Positions 7,546-16,536 of a stretch of DNA of 19,327 nucleotides are shown piece by piece (position 1 is the stretch's first letter; each line of letters starts with the position of its first letter). Under the pieces are notes generated by a model. It did no database searches and was not told where the DNA came from. It was given only the letters and a program-made list of their open reading frames with translations. A program made the position numbers and the translations under genes. The stretch lies in NCBI GenBank assembly GCA_937873255.1, contig CALMVM010000592.1, positions 1-19,327 of the forward strand, in the 5' to 3' direction. The DNA comes from an uncultured Verrucomicrobiota bacterium (GTDB lineage Bacteria; Verrucomicrobiota; Verrucomicrobiia; Chthoniobacterales; SZAS-18).

Positions 7546-7800
7546 GAAACTGGATGCGGTGCGACGATTTCGCCACGCGTTCCACGGTGCTTTTCGATTG
7601 CGTTGCGGTGTACCTCGCGTACGCGGAGGATCTTGTGGAGACGGAAACCGTGCGTTTCGATATCACCGACGACGGCTTCACCGTGCGCGACGATGCGGCA
7701 GGCGAGTTCCGCGCGCGTGGCGATCCGCTGGAAAAACCTCGCCGCCTTCCACGATCATCTGACCGACCGGCTGCTCACGCCGTTACCACGAAAAGCCTGA
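7546..7800 (+). pseudogene. Unrecognised C-terminal coding fragment, frameshifted
   Basis: After GRGFALGETG the hydrolase frame ends in low-quality sequence. The next frame gives plausible protein, CDDFATRSTVLFDCVAVYLA, with VRFDITDDGFTVRDDAAGEF further on. A second shift at the A5 run 7731-7735 then leads to NLAAFHDHLTDRLLTPLPRK and a TGA at 7798-7800. Removing one A gives a smooth reading (P-L-E-N-L-A-A-F). I do not recognise the family. It may be the true tail of the preceding hydrolase or the end of a different gene joined by deletion. The next start codon is only 26 bp downstream, which favours a natural gene end here. Confidence 0.4.
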
Positions 7801-7826
7801 CCCTCCGACGTATCGTTGCCATCCGT

Positions 7827-8291
7827 ATGACTTCGCCCCTGCGCATCGGCATCGCCGGACTCAACGGCTACGGCTCGACTTATTTCAAGACTCTCGCCGC
7901 GCAAACCGACGCCGTCATCACGGCCGTTTGCGACACGAATCCGCAGGCGCTCGATGAGGCCGCCGGCCGCCACGGGGTTGCGCACCGCTTCGGGGATTGG
8001 GACGCGTTGCTCGCCGCCGGGGGGACGGACGCCGTGTGCGTCGTCACTTCGCATTTTTTGCATCACCCGATGGTGCTCACGGCGTTGCGCGCGGGGCAGC
8101 ACGTTTTTTGTGAAAAACCGCTGGCGATCACGGCGGCCCACGCCGATGGACTCGCCGCCATCGCCGACGGGGTCGCGCCGGTGATCTGCCTGAACCCGTC
8201 GCACGGTGCAAAGCCGCCGGGTTGGGAGCCATGGGAAATCGCTTGCCGTGACCTGGCTTTCCTGCGGCGTGAGATCAGGGAGATTCGCTGA
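7827..8291 (+). pseudogene. Gfo/Idh/MocA-family oxidoreductase, NAD-binding half only
   Basis: 154 residues beginning RIGIAGLNGYGSTYFKTLAA, a Rossmann G-x-x-G-x-x-G dinucleotide-binding turn. AVITAVCDTNPQALDEAA follows at strand 2, and the diagnostic GQHVFCEKPLAITAAHADGL carries the catalytic Lys of the E-K-P motif. Family members have 330-400 residues, with a C-terminal alpha/beta substrate domain. Here the similarity stops at about ADGVAPVICL (near 8190). The remaining 33 residues are not family-like, and the ORF ends 45 bp before the second palindromic repeat. Enzymes of this family oxidise or reduce sugars and inositols using NAD(P). The truncated product lacks the substrate domain and is expected to be non-functional. 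The ATG follows the preceding gene by 26 bp, so they were probably one transcription unit. Confidence 0.78.
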
Positions 8292-8335
8292 AAGAGGTTG
8301 GCTGCGTGCCTCCAATGCAGCCGGAGCGCATTTTT

Positions 8336-8452
8336 GGAGGTGGATGGCGCTCTCCGAGCGGCATTGGTCAGCGTTCGCGGCGCAGCCGCCTTTTATTTCG
8401 AGACGCCTGCGGCGTGTGGGAAACGAATGCCACTCGGAGAGCGCCATCCACC
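8336..8452. repeat. Palindromic intergenic repeat, copy 2
   Basis: Arms 8339-8368 and 8423-8452 pair over 30 bp with two mismatches. The left arm is identical to copy 1 (2029-2058), while the right arm differs at two positions. The centre retains GGCG/CGCC and the ACGCC/GGCGT hairpin of copy 1, but the linkers differ. It sits between the convergent oxidoreductase remnant (+) and Rieske gene (-), where it could serve as a two-way transcript end. The spacer 8292-8470 holds nothing else I can identify. Confidence 0.9.
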
Positions 8453-8470
8453 ACAGAAGTGCGCCCCCCT

Positions 8471-8905
8471 CTAAACTAACACCCACACCAACCCATCATT
8501 TATCTCCACCTCGAACGACTCCAGATCATCCTGCGCGGCGGTGGCCGGCGACACCTCCACCGGGTACGCGCGCAGCCTGGTTTTTGCGTCCACGAGATGC
8601 TCGCCGTTGAGCAAATCGAACTCCCACCCATGCCAGGGACAGCGCAGGATTTCACCTTCGCGGGCGAGCACGTATTCGCCGACGGGCGACGCGGCCGTCG
8701 TCCCACTGATCCGCCCTTCGCAAATCGGCGCGCCGGCGTGCGGACAAATATTACGGTACGCCACGAAGCGACCGCCGACGTTGAACACGCCGATCTGCAT
8801 CCCCTTGCCGGAATTCGGGATCGTCACGATCTTGCGCGCGCCCGGCGGAAGCTCGGCGAGCGTGGCGACCTCGTGCCGCGTTTTGGCCTTCCCGGGCTCG
8901 CTCAC
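8471..8905 (-). CDS. Rieske [2Fe-2S] ferredoxin-like protein
   Basis: 144 residues, a free-standing Rieske domain. The cluster ligands are all present: Cys54-Pro-His56 in ICPHAGAPIC and Cys89-Pro-Trp-His92 in RCPWHGWEFDL, the latter continuing to the usual L-x-N-G turn. The spacing between the two ligand pairs is 32 residues, longer than the usual 15-17 and typical of NirD/dioxygenase-ferredoxin variants with an insert. No signal peptide or catalytic oxygenase domain is seen, so it is probably a soluble electron carrier. The start is GTG at 8905. Its G-T-G-A overlaps the TGA of the upstream amidohydrolase-type ORF by 4 nt, implying translational coupling and a shared function. Rieske proteins next to amidohydrolases of this type occur in many environmental bacteria, possibly for aromatic or decarboxylation chemistry; this is inference. 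Confidence 0.88.
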   Translation of the reverse strand: MSEPGKAKTRHEVATLAELPPGARKIVTIPNSGKGMQIGVFNVGGRFVAYRNICPHAGAPICEGRISGTTAASPVGEYVLAREGEILRCPWHGWEFDLLNGEHLVDAKTRLRAYPVEVSPATAAQDDLESFEVEINDGLVWVLV

Positions 8906-9564
8906 TGCGCGCTCCCTCCGAAGCGGTAGAGTGCGGCGGCGTTACGCCAGAGGATGCGCTCCTTGAGTTCCCCGCGCAACGGCGGCAGAGCCATCTTCGG
9001 GTTATCGAAATCCCAGTGCGGATAGTCGCTGGAAAACGTCACCGTGTTCTTCGCGTCCATCATCTGGAAGATTTGCAGGATGTGCTCGGGGTTCTCCGGC
9101 TCCTCGATGAGCTGCGTGGTCAGGCGCACGTACTCGCGGATGTATTCGCTCGACAGCTTCTTGAGCCACGGGGTCGGGGAGCGCAAGGCTTTGTAATTCT
9201 TGTCCATGCGCCACATCAAATGCGGCAGCCACGCGATGCCGCCCTCGATGGCGACATCGCCTTTGTGCGCGGCGGCCGAGGTCCTGACGTCCACCTCGAT
9301 GTCGTAATTATTCTTGCCGCGCGCGACCGCCACGACGCGGAACGCCCGTCCGTCGCCCGGGAGCGGCGTGAAGGTGGATGGCGTTCCGCCCTTGGCCTTG
9401 TCGGTAAAGGTGATCTGCGCGTCGTGGTCCGGCAGCAGCGCCACCGGTTGCAGCGCCGTCAATTCCTTGGAGATCGGCGCGAGCACCGGTGGGTCGGCGG
9501 CGAAAATGTAAGGCGCGCCGCCGAGCATCAGGCCGGCGAGGAGGGGGAGTGATCGTTTCGTCAT
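8902..9564 (-). CDS. Chimeric ORF: secreted beta-sandwich N-terminus joined to the C-terminal half of an amidohydrolase
   Basis: From ATG 9564 the ORF encodes 220 residues. Residues 1-20 are a signal peptide (SLPLLAGLMLGGAPYIFAAD). Residues 21-102 look like part of a carbohydrate-binding beta-sandwich (AFRVVAVARGKNNYDIEVDV). From about residue 103 the sequence is clearly the C-terminal half of an amidohydrolase-2 family protein (PF04909): IEGGIAWLPHLMWRMDKNYK, SEYIREYVRLTTQ, then the metal-site motif SSDYPHWDFDNP. The barrel start with its H-x-H metal pair is missing. An export signal in front of half a cytoplasmic enzyme makes no sense, so this is most likely a deletion join near 9252-9262 that happens to stay in frame. 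The frame is open up to 9753; ATG 9627 would add 21 residues with no signal character. No Shine-Dalgarno decides between them. It couples by GTGA to the Rieske gene. Confidence 0.65.
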   Translation of the reverse strand: MTKRSLPLLAGLMLGGAPYIFAADPPVLAPISKELTALQPVALLPDHDAQITFTDKAKGGTPSTFTPLPGDGRAFRVVAVARGKNNYDIEVDVRTSAAAHKGDVAIEGGIAWLPHLMWRMDKNYKALRSPTPWLKKLSSEYIREYVRLTTQLIEEPENPEHILQIFQMMDAKNTVTFSSDYPHWDFDNPKMALPPLRGELKERILWRNAAALYRFGGSAQ

Positions 9565-9706
9565 GGGATTAATTTTTGCCAGTACGAAGTCGCCGGGGCC
9601 GAGAACGGCGATCTTGATGTGTTGCATGGGGGACTTTTGACTGTGCTCAAAATGCAATCGTTTACCAGCGCGGGAAAAAATTGGCGACGCGCGTGGCTTC
9701 GCGTGC

Positions 9707-9892
9707 TTAAAACCCACGAAGAGCGAACGGTCCGATGTCCGGCCGGGCGGCATCTCGCGCCACGCCGAAGAAGTCGCGGCCCGCTTCCGGCAGCGGCACT
9801 CCCGCGCCCCGCAGCGGACTATCCGGCAAAACCTTGAACTCGCGTTTGCCGTCGTTCCAACCGGATAGAAGCAACACGGATTTTTGTCGGGC
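9707..9892 (-). pseudogene. C-terminal remnant of a right-handed beta-helix protein (61 codons)
   Basis: Between TGA (9893-9895) and TAA (9707-9709) the minus strand reads KSVLLLSGWNDGKREFKVLP, then DSPLRGAGVPLPEAGRDFFG and ARPDIGPFALRGF. The pattern S-P-x-x-G-A-G-x-P-L, then D-F-F-G, then P-D-I-G-P-F is the standard end of secreted beta-helix/polysaccharide-lyase-like proteins. The TGA at its start again falls where Trp would fit. The remainder of that gene is absent: the GH92 stop lies only 30 bp further upstream on this strand. Between this remnant and the ATG at 9564 (9565-9706) nothing else is supported. Confidence 0.65.
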
Positions 9893-9922
9893 TCAGCCAG
9901 CGAGCAGGAAGAAACCGGGAGA

Positions 9923-11357
9923 TTAATGCGGCGTGCCTGCGTCCGGGAGGGGGAACGATTTCGGCGGCGGCGTGGACCGCCCCCAATCCGTCGGCGTCTG
10001 GCTCATCACGAACGACAGCTTGGCCGTCCCCTTGAGTTCGGCATGACGCAGCCAGGACCGCGTGAGCGGCTGGCCGTTGAGGGTGGCCGAGGCGATGTAG
10101 TTCCCCGCGCCGGAGCGGACGATCTCCAGGAGGCCGTCCTCGGGTCTTTGCACGGCGGCGTGCGCCACGAGCGGTCCGTTGAGATAATAAAGGTCCTGCC
10201 CCGCGTTCGGGAACAGGCCCAGTTGCACCCAGATGCAATACGACGACATCGCGCCGCTGTCGTCGTCGCCCGGATAGCCCTTGAGCGTGTACCGGGTGCC
10301 CGTGATCTTGCGCGCCCAGTCGGCGCTCAGATCGGGCCGGCCGGCGTAATGGAAAAGCTGCGCGGCCAGGAAGGCGGGCTCGTTGCCGAAGTCGATCAGG
10401 CCCTTGTTCATGCCATATTCCAGGCGTCGCACGAACGTCTCGCGCCCACCCATCAACTCAACGAGGCGGTCGATCTGGTGGGGAGCGAAAAATGAATACC
10501 CCCACGAACTCGCCTCGTAGAAATCGCCCTTCCACGAACCGCCGTACGCCTTGGGGTCCAGCGGCGTCCACTCGCGCGCCTGCGTCCTGGGCATGACGAA
10601 TCCCTTGAAGCCCTCGCTCTCCTGGTTGGCGTTCCAAAGGACTTCCCACTTCTGCGAACGCGCCAGATACGTTTCCGCGTCCCTGGTCAGACCGAGGCCG
10701 GCGGCCACCTGCGCGGCGCAAAAATCGTTGTACGCGTATTCGAGCGTGTAGGAGGCCGACATCGTGATCGCGGGAACCCATCCCTGGGTACGGTAGCTGT
10801 TCTCCACCGGATTGTTCGCGCTGTGGCCGCCCAGGCAGGAACGGCGCTGATCGGCGTTGAACTTCATGACCGCGTACGCCGCTGGCCAATCCACCCCGCC
10901 CAGCTTCTTGACGTAAGCGTCGGCGACGATGTTGTCGATGTCGTTGCCGCCTTGTTCGCGCAGGTTGTTGTGGCCGGCGATGAACGTGTCCGGCACGATT
11001 TTGTCCATGCGCTGGCGTTCGATGAAGGACTGGATCGTGCCGCGCACCATCGCCGGGCGGAGGAATTCCATCAGCGGGAACAACGTCCGCCAGGTGTCCC
11101 AGATCGCGTAATGATCGTCCCACATGGGAGCCGTCGGCGCGTACTGCGCGTACTCGCCGGTGCGGTCGCGGGGCATCGTGAACGCATGGTAGAGTGCGGT
11201 GTGTCGGACCGATGGCGCAGCTTCCATCGCCGAGAACGCCGATGCGCGGATCGCCGTAGCGTGTCAGATCGTTCGCGGGAGCGGATGATTGCGCGTGGAC
11301 GCCGCCGAGGAGAGCGACGCTGGCGAGCGAGGCCAACGCGAGGGGAAATCGTTTCAT
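9923..11357 (-). pseudogene. GH92 alpha-mannosidase A, N-terminal domain largely deleted
   Basis: ATG 11357 starts a signal peptide (MKRFPLALASLASVALLGGV) followed by LTRYGDPRIGVLGDGS, the first strand block of GH92 proteins. Near 11205-11225 the frame changes and the sequence jumps to SVRHTALYHAFTMPRDRTGE, which lies some 250-280 residues later in intact family members. From there the catalytic (alpha/alpha)6 domain is complete to TAA 9923: WDDHYAIWDTWRTLFPLMEF, FYEASSWGYSFFAPHQ (general-acid Glu region), GYPGDDDSGAMSSYCIWVQL (catalytic Asp region), LFPNAGQDLYYLNGP. GH92 enzymes are calcium-dependent exo-alpha-mannosidases needing the N-terminal beta-sandwich to complete the active site, so the product as read is inactive. 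The start ATG overlaps the stop of GH92 B by 4 nt (ATGA, 11354-11357), showing an operon. Confidence 0.85.
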
Positions 11358-13013
11358 GGGGTGCGGGGTGCGGTGGACAGGGAAGGCGGCGGGTTTTGCG
11401 AGCCCCAGCGGGTGGGCTCGGGGCCAAGATCGAAAACGATCTCCGCGCCGTCGATGAGGTCGGCGTGCCGCAGCCACGATTGGTTCCAGGGCTTGCCGTT
11501 GAGGCTGGCGGAGGAAACATATTTGTTCGCGTCGTTGCTGGCGGGAGCCTTGATGATGATTTTCTGGCCGTTGCCCAGCCTGATCGTGGCTTTCGTGAAG
11601 ACCGGGCTGCCGAGGTAATAGTATTCCTGCCCCGCGTTTGGGTAAATGCCGAGCATGTCCCAAACGAGCCAGCCGGAGGTCGTGCCGCTGTCGTCGTTGC
11701 CGGGCAAACCCCTGGCGGTGGCATTGAAATTTTCCAGCGTTTTGCGGGCGAAATACTCAGTCCGGTCGGCACGGCCCGCGTGGATGAAAAGATAGGTTTC
11801 CAACATGCAGGGTTCGTTGAGCGCCTGATAATATTTGTCGCAGGCCACCGTCAGCTTATCGACGAACGCCGCGTTGCCGCCCAGCAGGTCGATCAACCCC
11901 TGCGGATCGTGCGGGACGTACCAGCTCCACGTCCACGCGTGGCCCTCGTAATACTGCGGGCCGGTCTCGCTGTGCAGCGGGTCGAAGGGAACGTGCCACG
12001 AGCCGTCCGCCCGTCTGCCGCGCATGAAGCCGCCGTCCTTGTCCCACAAACCGGCGTACCAACGCAGGCGGCTCTCCAGGTCGGCCACGTCCGCCGCCGA
12101 GCCAAATTTCCGGGCCAGGGTCAGCACGCAGAAGTCGTCGTAGACGTATTCGAGCGTGCGCGAGACGGCCTGGATATCCTGACGCATGACGACGTTGTCA
12201 GGCACGACGATGTCCGTCGGCACGAAGTGGAACTTGCGGTAATCGTCCAATCGGAAACGTCCCTTCGAGGGTCGCGAGTTCGTCCTGGGATCGTTGTCCA
12301 CGAAGGCGTTTTGCGGATGGCCTGATAAGCTTTCCTCCAATCGACGCCGGACAGGTTCTTGACGTAGGCATCGGCGATGATGACATCGGCGTTGGAGCCG
12401 TTTTGCACGTGCTCGTACTGGTGCGCACTGTGCGCATCGCCCATCCAGCCGTCCACCTCGTGAAAGTTGGGGAGGCTATCGACGATGCCGGTCTGCACTT
12501 GGAGCTCGATCAGCGTGAAGAGTGGGTTCACCGTGCGGAAGGTGTCCCACAGGCAAAGCAGGCTTTCGTAGTACGTCCGGCCGCCGTAGCGTTCGGGCGA
12601 TTCGCCGGTCCAGTCGTTAGGCGTGATGTGCGTGTGGTAGAGCGCGGTGTAGAACATCCGGCGCTGTTCGGCGGTGCCACCCTCTACCCGGATTTTGTCG
12701 AGCACGGTTTCCCATGCCCGCCGGGCATTGACCCGCACGGCGGCGAAATCCCAGCCGGGCAGTTCGGCGTCGAGGTGGGCGCGCGCCTGTTCGACGCCGC
12801 GCCAGGAAACGGCGATTTTGCACTGGACGACCTGTCCTCTCGTCGTGCGGAAGTTCAGGTATGCGCCGATCTGGCTGCCGGTGTTTTGCGCCGTGTTGTC
12901 GGCAACGCGCCGCCGTCGGTCCACGTGCCGTAGGAGTCGAACCCGGTGTCGAACCGGGCAGCGAAATAAACGATCCAGGGCTCGTGCGTGGACCGCCCTC
13001 CCTTGTAGACCAT
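11354..13013 (-). pseudogene. GH92 alpha-mannosidase B, missing its N-terminus and frameshifted
   Basis: The remnant begins around 13013 with MVYKGGRSTHEPWIVYFAAR and FDSYGTWTDGGAL, the second half of the N-terminal beta-sandwich. A shift near 12899-12906 leads to DNTAQNTGSQIGAYLNFRTT, then the linker MFYTALYHTHITPNDWTGE and LLCLWDTFRTVNPLFTLIEL. At the A4 run 12309-12312 one base is missing between AIRK and NAFVDNDPRTN. The rest is clean: YYEGHAWTWSWYVPHDPQGL with the probable general-acid Glu, GLPGNDDSGTTSGWLVWDML with the catalytic Asp pair, and GIYPNAGQEYYYLGSP. About 550 residues remain out of 700-750; the signal peptide and first 150-200 residues are lost where the upstream beta-helix gene is joined to it. 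It releases alpha-linked mannose in intact relatives. It overlaps GH92 A by ATGA. Confidence 0.85.
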
Positions 13014-16000
13014 GAACCCGGACGGTGTAGGTCAACTCGGCACGGGCACGCAGGAAGGTCAGCGCGAGCCGACCTTGCGCGTCCCGGGCGGCGATGGGTT
13101 CGCCGTCGGGCGCGGCGGCGGTCGGGTTGGTGTCCAGCGCGTATTCGAGCAGGTTGCTCCGGCCGTCGTGGTCCGGGTCGGCGAGGATACGTACCGGTGG
13201 AGGATTGCAACGGGCTGGCGTTGGTCGTGGTCGGGATGATGTTCGACGAGCCGACCCAACCGGCGACCCAGCCGTCGCCCGCCCCGCCGGGATATTGCTG
13301 CGGGGAGGTCGAGCCCGCGCCGTCGGTGAAGCGCGCCCGCACGATCCCGCTTGGCGCGGCGGGTGCCGTGACCGGCAGGACGCGGGCGTCCGTCCAATAA
13401 TTCGTCCTGCCGGAGGAAACGTTCGGGAACGTGCCGCCCGCCGGAGCGTAGACGCCGTTGCCGCCGACGACCGTGCTCAGCGGCGGCGCGCTGATCGCCG
13501 TGTTCAACCCGCCCGCCGTCGCCTGGCAGGCCGCGCCGGAGGACACGGCGTACGACATCGTGTAGACGGCGCTTTCGTCGATGTTGACCGGCGTTGGCAG
13601 CACGGCTTCCACCCAACCCGCCGTGGTCCCGGCGCTCGCCGTCGCGGACGCCAGCAGGTTGCCGTCGGCGTCCCAGAGATTAAGCGTGTAACTCGACGGC
13701 CCGCCGACCGGGTGGTACACGCGCAGCGAGGTCACCTGACCGTAGCGGCTGCTCGTGAAACGCGTGCCGAGTTCGTAGCTCACGCCGGCCGCCATGACCT
13801 CGTACAACTCGAAGTCGTCGAAGGGGACCGCGCCCGTCGAGCCGGACGAGAACCACGCGCCGAACCGTCCCACGCCGGTCACGCCCGCGCCGGCGGGAAA
13901 AGCGAACGACCGCGACACCTGCTGCCACGCCGCAGCCGCGCCCGTGAAGGGCAACGTGGTTTCCGTGCCGTCGTCGAGCGCCAGGCTCCCCCAGGTGTTC
14001 GTCGTGGACAGGGTCTTCAAAGCCCAGGCGCTGTAGAGGTAAGACGACCCGCGCGTGAGCGTGACGTTCTGGAAGAACCCGGCGCTCTGCGCGGTGGGAC
14101 GACCGCTCAACAGGCCCATGTGGACCGTCTGGCCATCGACGGTCGTCTTGTTGGTGGTGGCGTCCCAGCCGGTCACGCCGTTTTCGAATCCGGGGTTGAC
14201 CAGCAAGTTGGACACGTTGGAAGGAATTGCGAACGTGCTTCCGCCGGTGGGCGCACCCTTCCCAAACAAGGGTTGGCCGGCGGCGACCGGCGCGCCGTTG
14301 ATCGTGTAGACGCCGGAGATCTCGGCGCTGTTGACGTAGCCGGTCGCCGTCGTGATGGCGCGCAGGGTGGCGGTCGTGTCGATGAGCACCGTGCCGCCGC
14401 TGGACACCGAGGCGCTGGTCGTGGTCGGCGCGGTGTTGTTGGTCGTGTAACGGATGACGGCCCCCGGCGTCGTGCTCGTCAGCGTGACCGTCTGCGCGCT
14501 GGAATACGTGCCGGCCGCCGGCGAGAACGTCGGCGCGACGGCGAGGGTGGAGGAGTGCACGGTGACGACCACGTCGTCGGTCACGGCGGGCCACATCGTG
14601 AACAGCGTGTCCTGCCCCGTCAGCCGCAGGGTGAACGTGCCAGGGGCGGAAAACGTCGCCGTGGTCGATAACGCCGACGCGCTGCCGAACGTCACCGTAC
14701 CCGGGCCGCTGACGAGGCTCCACATTGTCGTGAGCGTGCCGCTGCCCAACGTCGTCGCGCCGTACGTCGCCGTGCCGGTGAGCGTCGCCGCGCTGCCGTA
14801 GGCGACGGTCCGATCCGCGCCGGCGTTGACGACCGGCGCGTAGTCCGTCGTGGCGAAGATTGAATGGAGGTACGCCGGGTTGATCGCCGCCGGGTGGTGG
14901 TCGTGGACGGCCAGGTCGAGGAGAACGTCGAGATCGCCTCGCGCAACGTGCCGCCGGTGGACGTGTAGGCGATGCCCGCCGCCGCATTGTCCGATCAGAT
15001 CGCCAGCCAGTAGTACGTCCCGCTGGTGAGCGCCTGCGCGCTGGTCAGGGTGAAACTCTGCCAACCCGCCGTGGGGTTTGTGACGACGGCGGACCCTTTC
15101 AGGAACGCGCCGGGCACCGCGCCGCTGTCCGCGTAGATCGCGCAACGGTAGTTGCCGGAGGTGGCAGCGACCTTCGCCATGATGCGGGTGGCGGTCAGAT
15201 CGCCGCTGGCCAGGAAGCGCGAGAAGCGGATTTTGTTGCCGCCGAAAACGTCCGTGCCGGTCCCCATCGCCAGGCTGCCGACATCGCCACGGACCACGTA
15301 GCTGCCCGAGAGCACGCCGCTGGTCGCGCGGCCGGAGTTCGGCTTGAAAGCCACCGCCTGGAGGAGCGCGGACGTGGTCACCGTGACGGGTTTGTCAAAG
15401 GCCCAGGTGCCGTTCGTCGCGCTCGGCGTCGTGCCGTCGGTCGTGTAGCGGATGTAGGCCCCCGGGGTCCGGGTCAGGAGGTTGACCTTGACCGTATCGC
15501 TGTAGGTGCCGGGGGCGATGAGAAAGGTCGGCGTGGGCACGGCTGCGGGCGTCGCAGTGTTAAACGTATAATTGGCCGTCGAGACGTAGCTGGTGGTCAG
15601 TCCCGATTTCCAGGTGATCGCCTTGACGGTCGTCGCCGTGCCGACCGGGATCGCCGCCGTGTAGACCGTGCCGTTCGTGGCGTTGCTGCTCTGGATGAGC
15701 ATCTTGTACCCGGTGGTGCTGAGGTCCACGTCGATGCCGTCGCCGAGCGAGATGCCCGAGCCGGCGTAGAGTTCCCACCAGCAGTTGTAGCGGATGACGT
15801 TGTTCTCGACGGCCATGCGGTCCATCTGGCCGCCGCCGACGCCCACGCCGGCGTTGTATTTGACGACGTTGTCGGCGATGCGGATGTCGTGCGACTTGTA
15901 GGTGGAGTAGCGACAGTCCACGGAGATGCCGTTGCAATTGCTCCGTCCGTCCGCCAACCCGATGTAGGGTGCGTAGGCCGGGGCGAGGGTGCGGTCGCCG

Positions 16001-16514
16001 TTGGCGTCGAGACTGGAATAACCCCGGATCGTCAGGCCCCGGATCTCGATGTAGGAGGGGACATCCGCGCCCGTGTAGACAGCCCGCCCGTCCGCGTGCC
16101 GGCGGCGTTGTAGGATTCCATCCGCACCATCACGGGATGCGAGGTGGAGGCCGACAGAGAGAAACTCAGCGTCAACAGTCCGAGGTTCGTCGAGGCGTTG
16201 GTCGTCAACAAGCTGAGGATTCCGCTGTCCACGCCGGCCGTCCAGGCCCCGGTGGTGGCGCTGCTGTTGACAAGTAGCTGGATGCCGTTGGAGGTCACGG
16301 CGCTCTGGTAGGTGTCCGCCGTGCCGACGTTGGTCACCGTCGGCGTGGCCGTGACGCCCCCGCCCGCCGGCGAACCATAGCCGGCCATCGCCGTCCAGGT
16401 GTTGCCCGACTCGAAATTGTATTTGAGCAGCGTCGCGCTACGCGCCACGCCGCAAGTCAACAGGATGCCCGACAGAAAAAGCGCGAGGCGCAGGAGATGG
16501 CGGGTGGTTTTCAT
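13014..16514 (-). pseudogene. Large secreted beta-helix protein with chitobiase-C, PKD, carbohydrate-binding and DUF4082-like domains, multiply broken
   Basis: ATG 16514 starts a signal peptide (LLRLALFLSGILLTCGVARS) and a LamG-like N-terminal domain up to RMESYNAAGTRTGGLST. Near 16080-16095 the frame changes into a right-handed beta-helix (YIEIRGLTIRGYSSLDANGD, then VVKYNAGVGVGGGQMDRMAV). Two chitobiase-C/FN3-like domains follow (PGAYIRYTTDGTTPSATNG). Next is a domain ending ALTSGTYYWLAI, where TGA at 14995-14997 replaces an expected Trp before SDNAAAGIAYTSTGGTLR. After a join near 14940 come DHHPAAINPAYLHSIFATTD, a PKD-like domain (VVNAGADRTVAYGSAATLTG), a third chitobiase-C-like domain, a CBM4/9-like domain (LLVNPGFENGVTGWD) and a DUF4082-like domain (GTRFTSSRYGQVTSLRVYHP). 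A shift near 13200 gives ILADPDHDGRSNLLEYALDT and LALTFLRARAELTYTVRVHG, a usual C-terminus. Its end runs into GH92 B. It probably binds or cleaves polysaccharide outside the cell. It may be two genes joined at 14940. It starts 22 bp after the GH38 gene. Confidence 0.75.
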
Positions 16515-16536
16515 AAACGTGGGACAGGCTGCAGAC

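Noticed and set aside
9565..9627. Upstream start ATG 9627 for the chimeric ORF
   Set aside because: It would place 21 non-signal residues before a clear signal peptide starting at 9564; it may instead be a remnant of another gene's start.
11160..11227. Independent start (MEAAPSV...) for GH92 A at 11227
   Set aside because: The first residues are the out-of-frame reading of the true N-terminal block GDGSCAIGP that follows the signal peptide from 11357; it has no export signal of its own.
10823..12325. 500-codon open frame on the plus strand
   Set aside because: It is antisense to the two GH92 genes, whose motifs are unmistakable on the other strand; its composition is that of a shadow frame.
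13094..14671. 525-codon open frame on the plus strand
   Set aside because: It lies opposite the PKD/CBM/DUF4082-like region and is rich in Arg, Ala and Gly with no motif.
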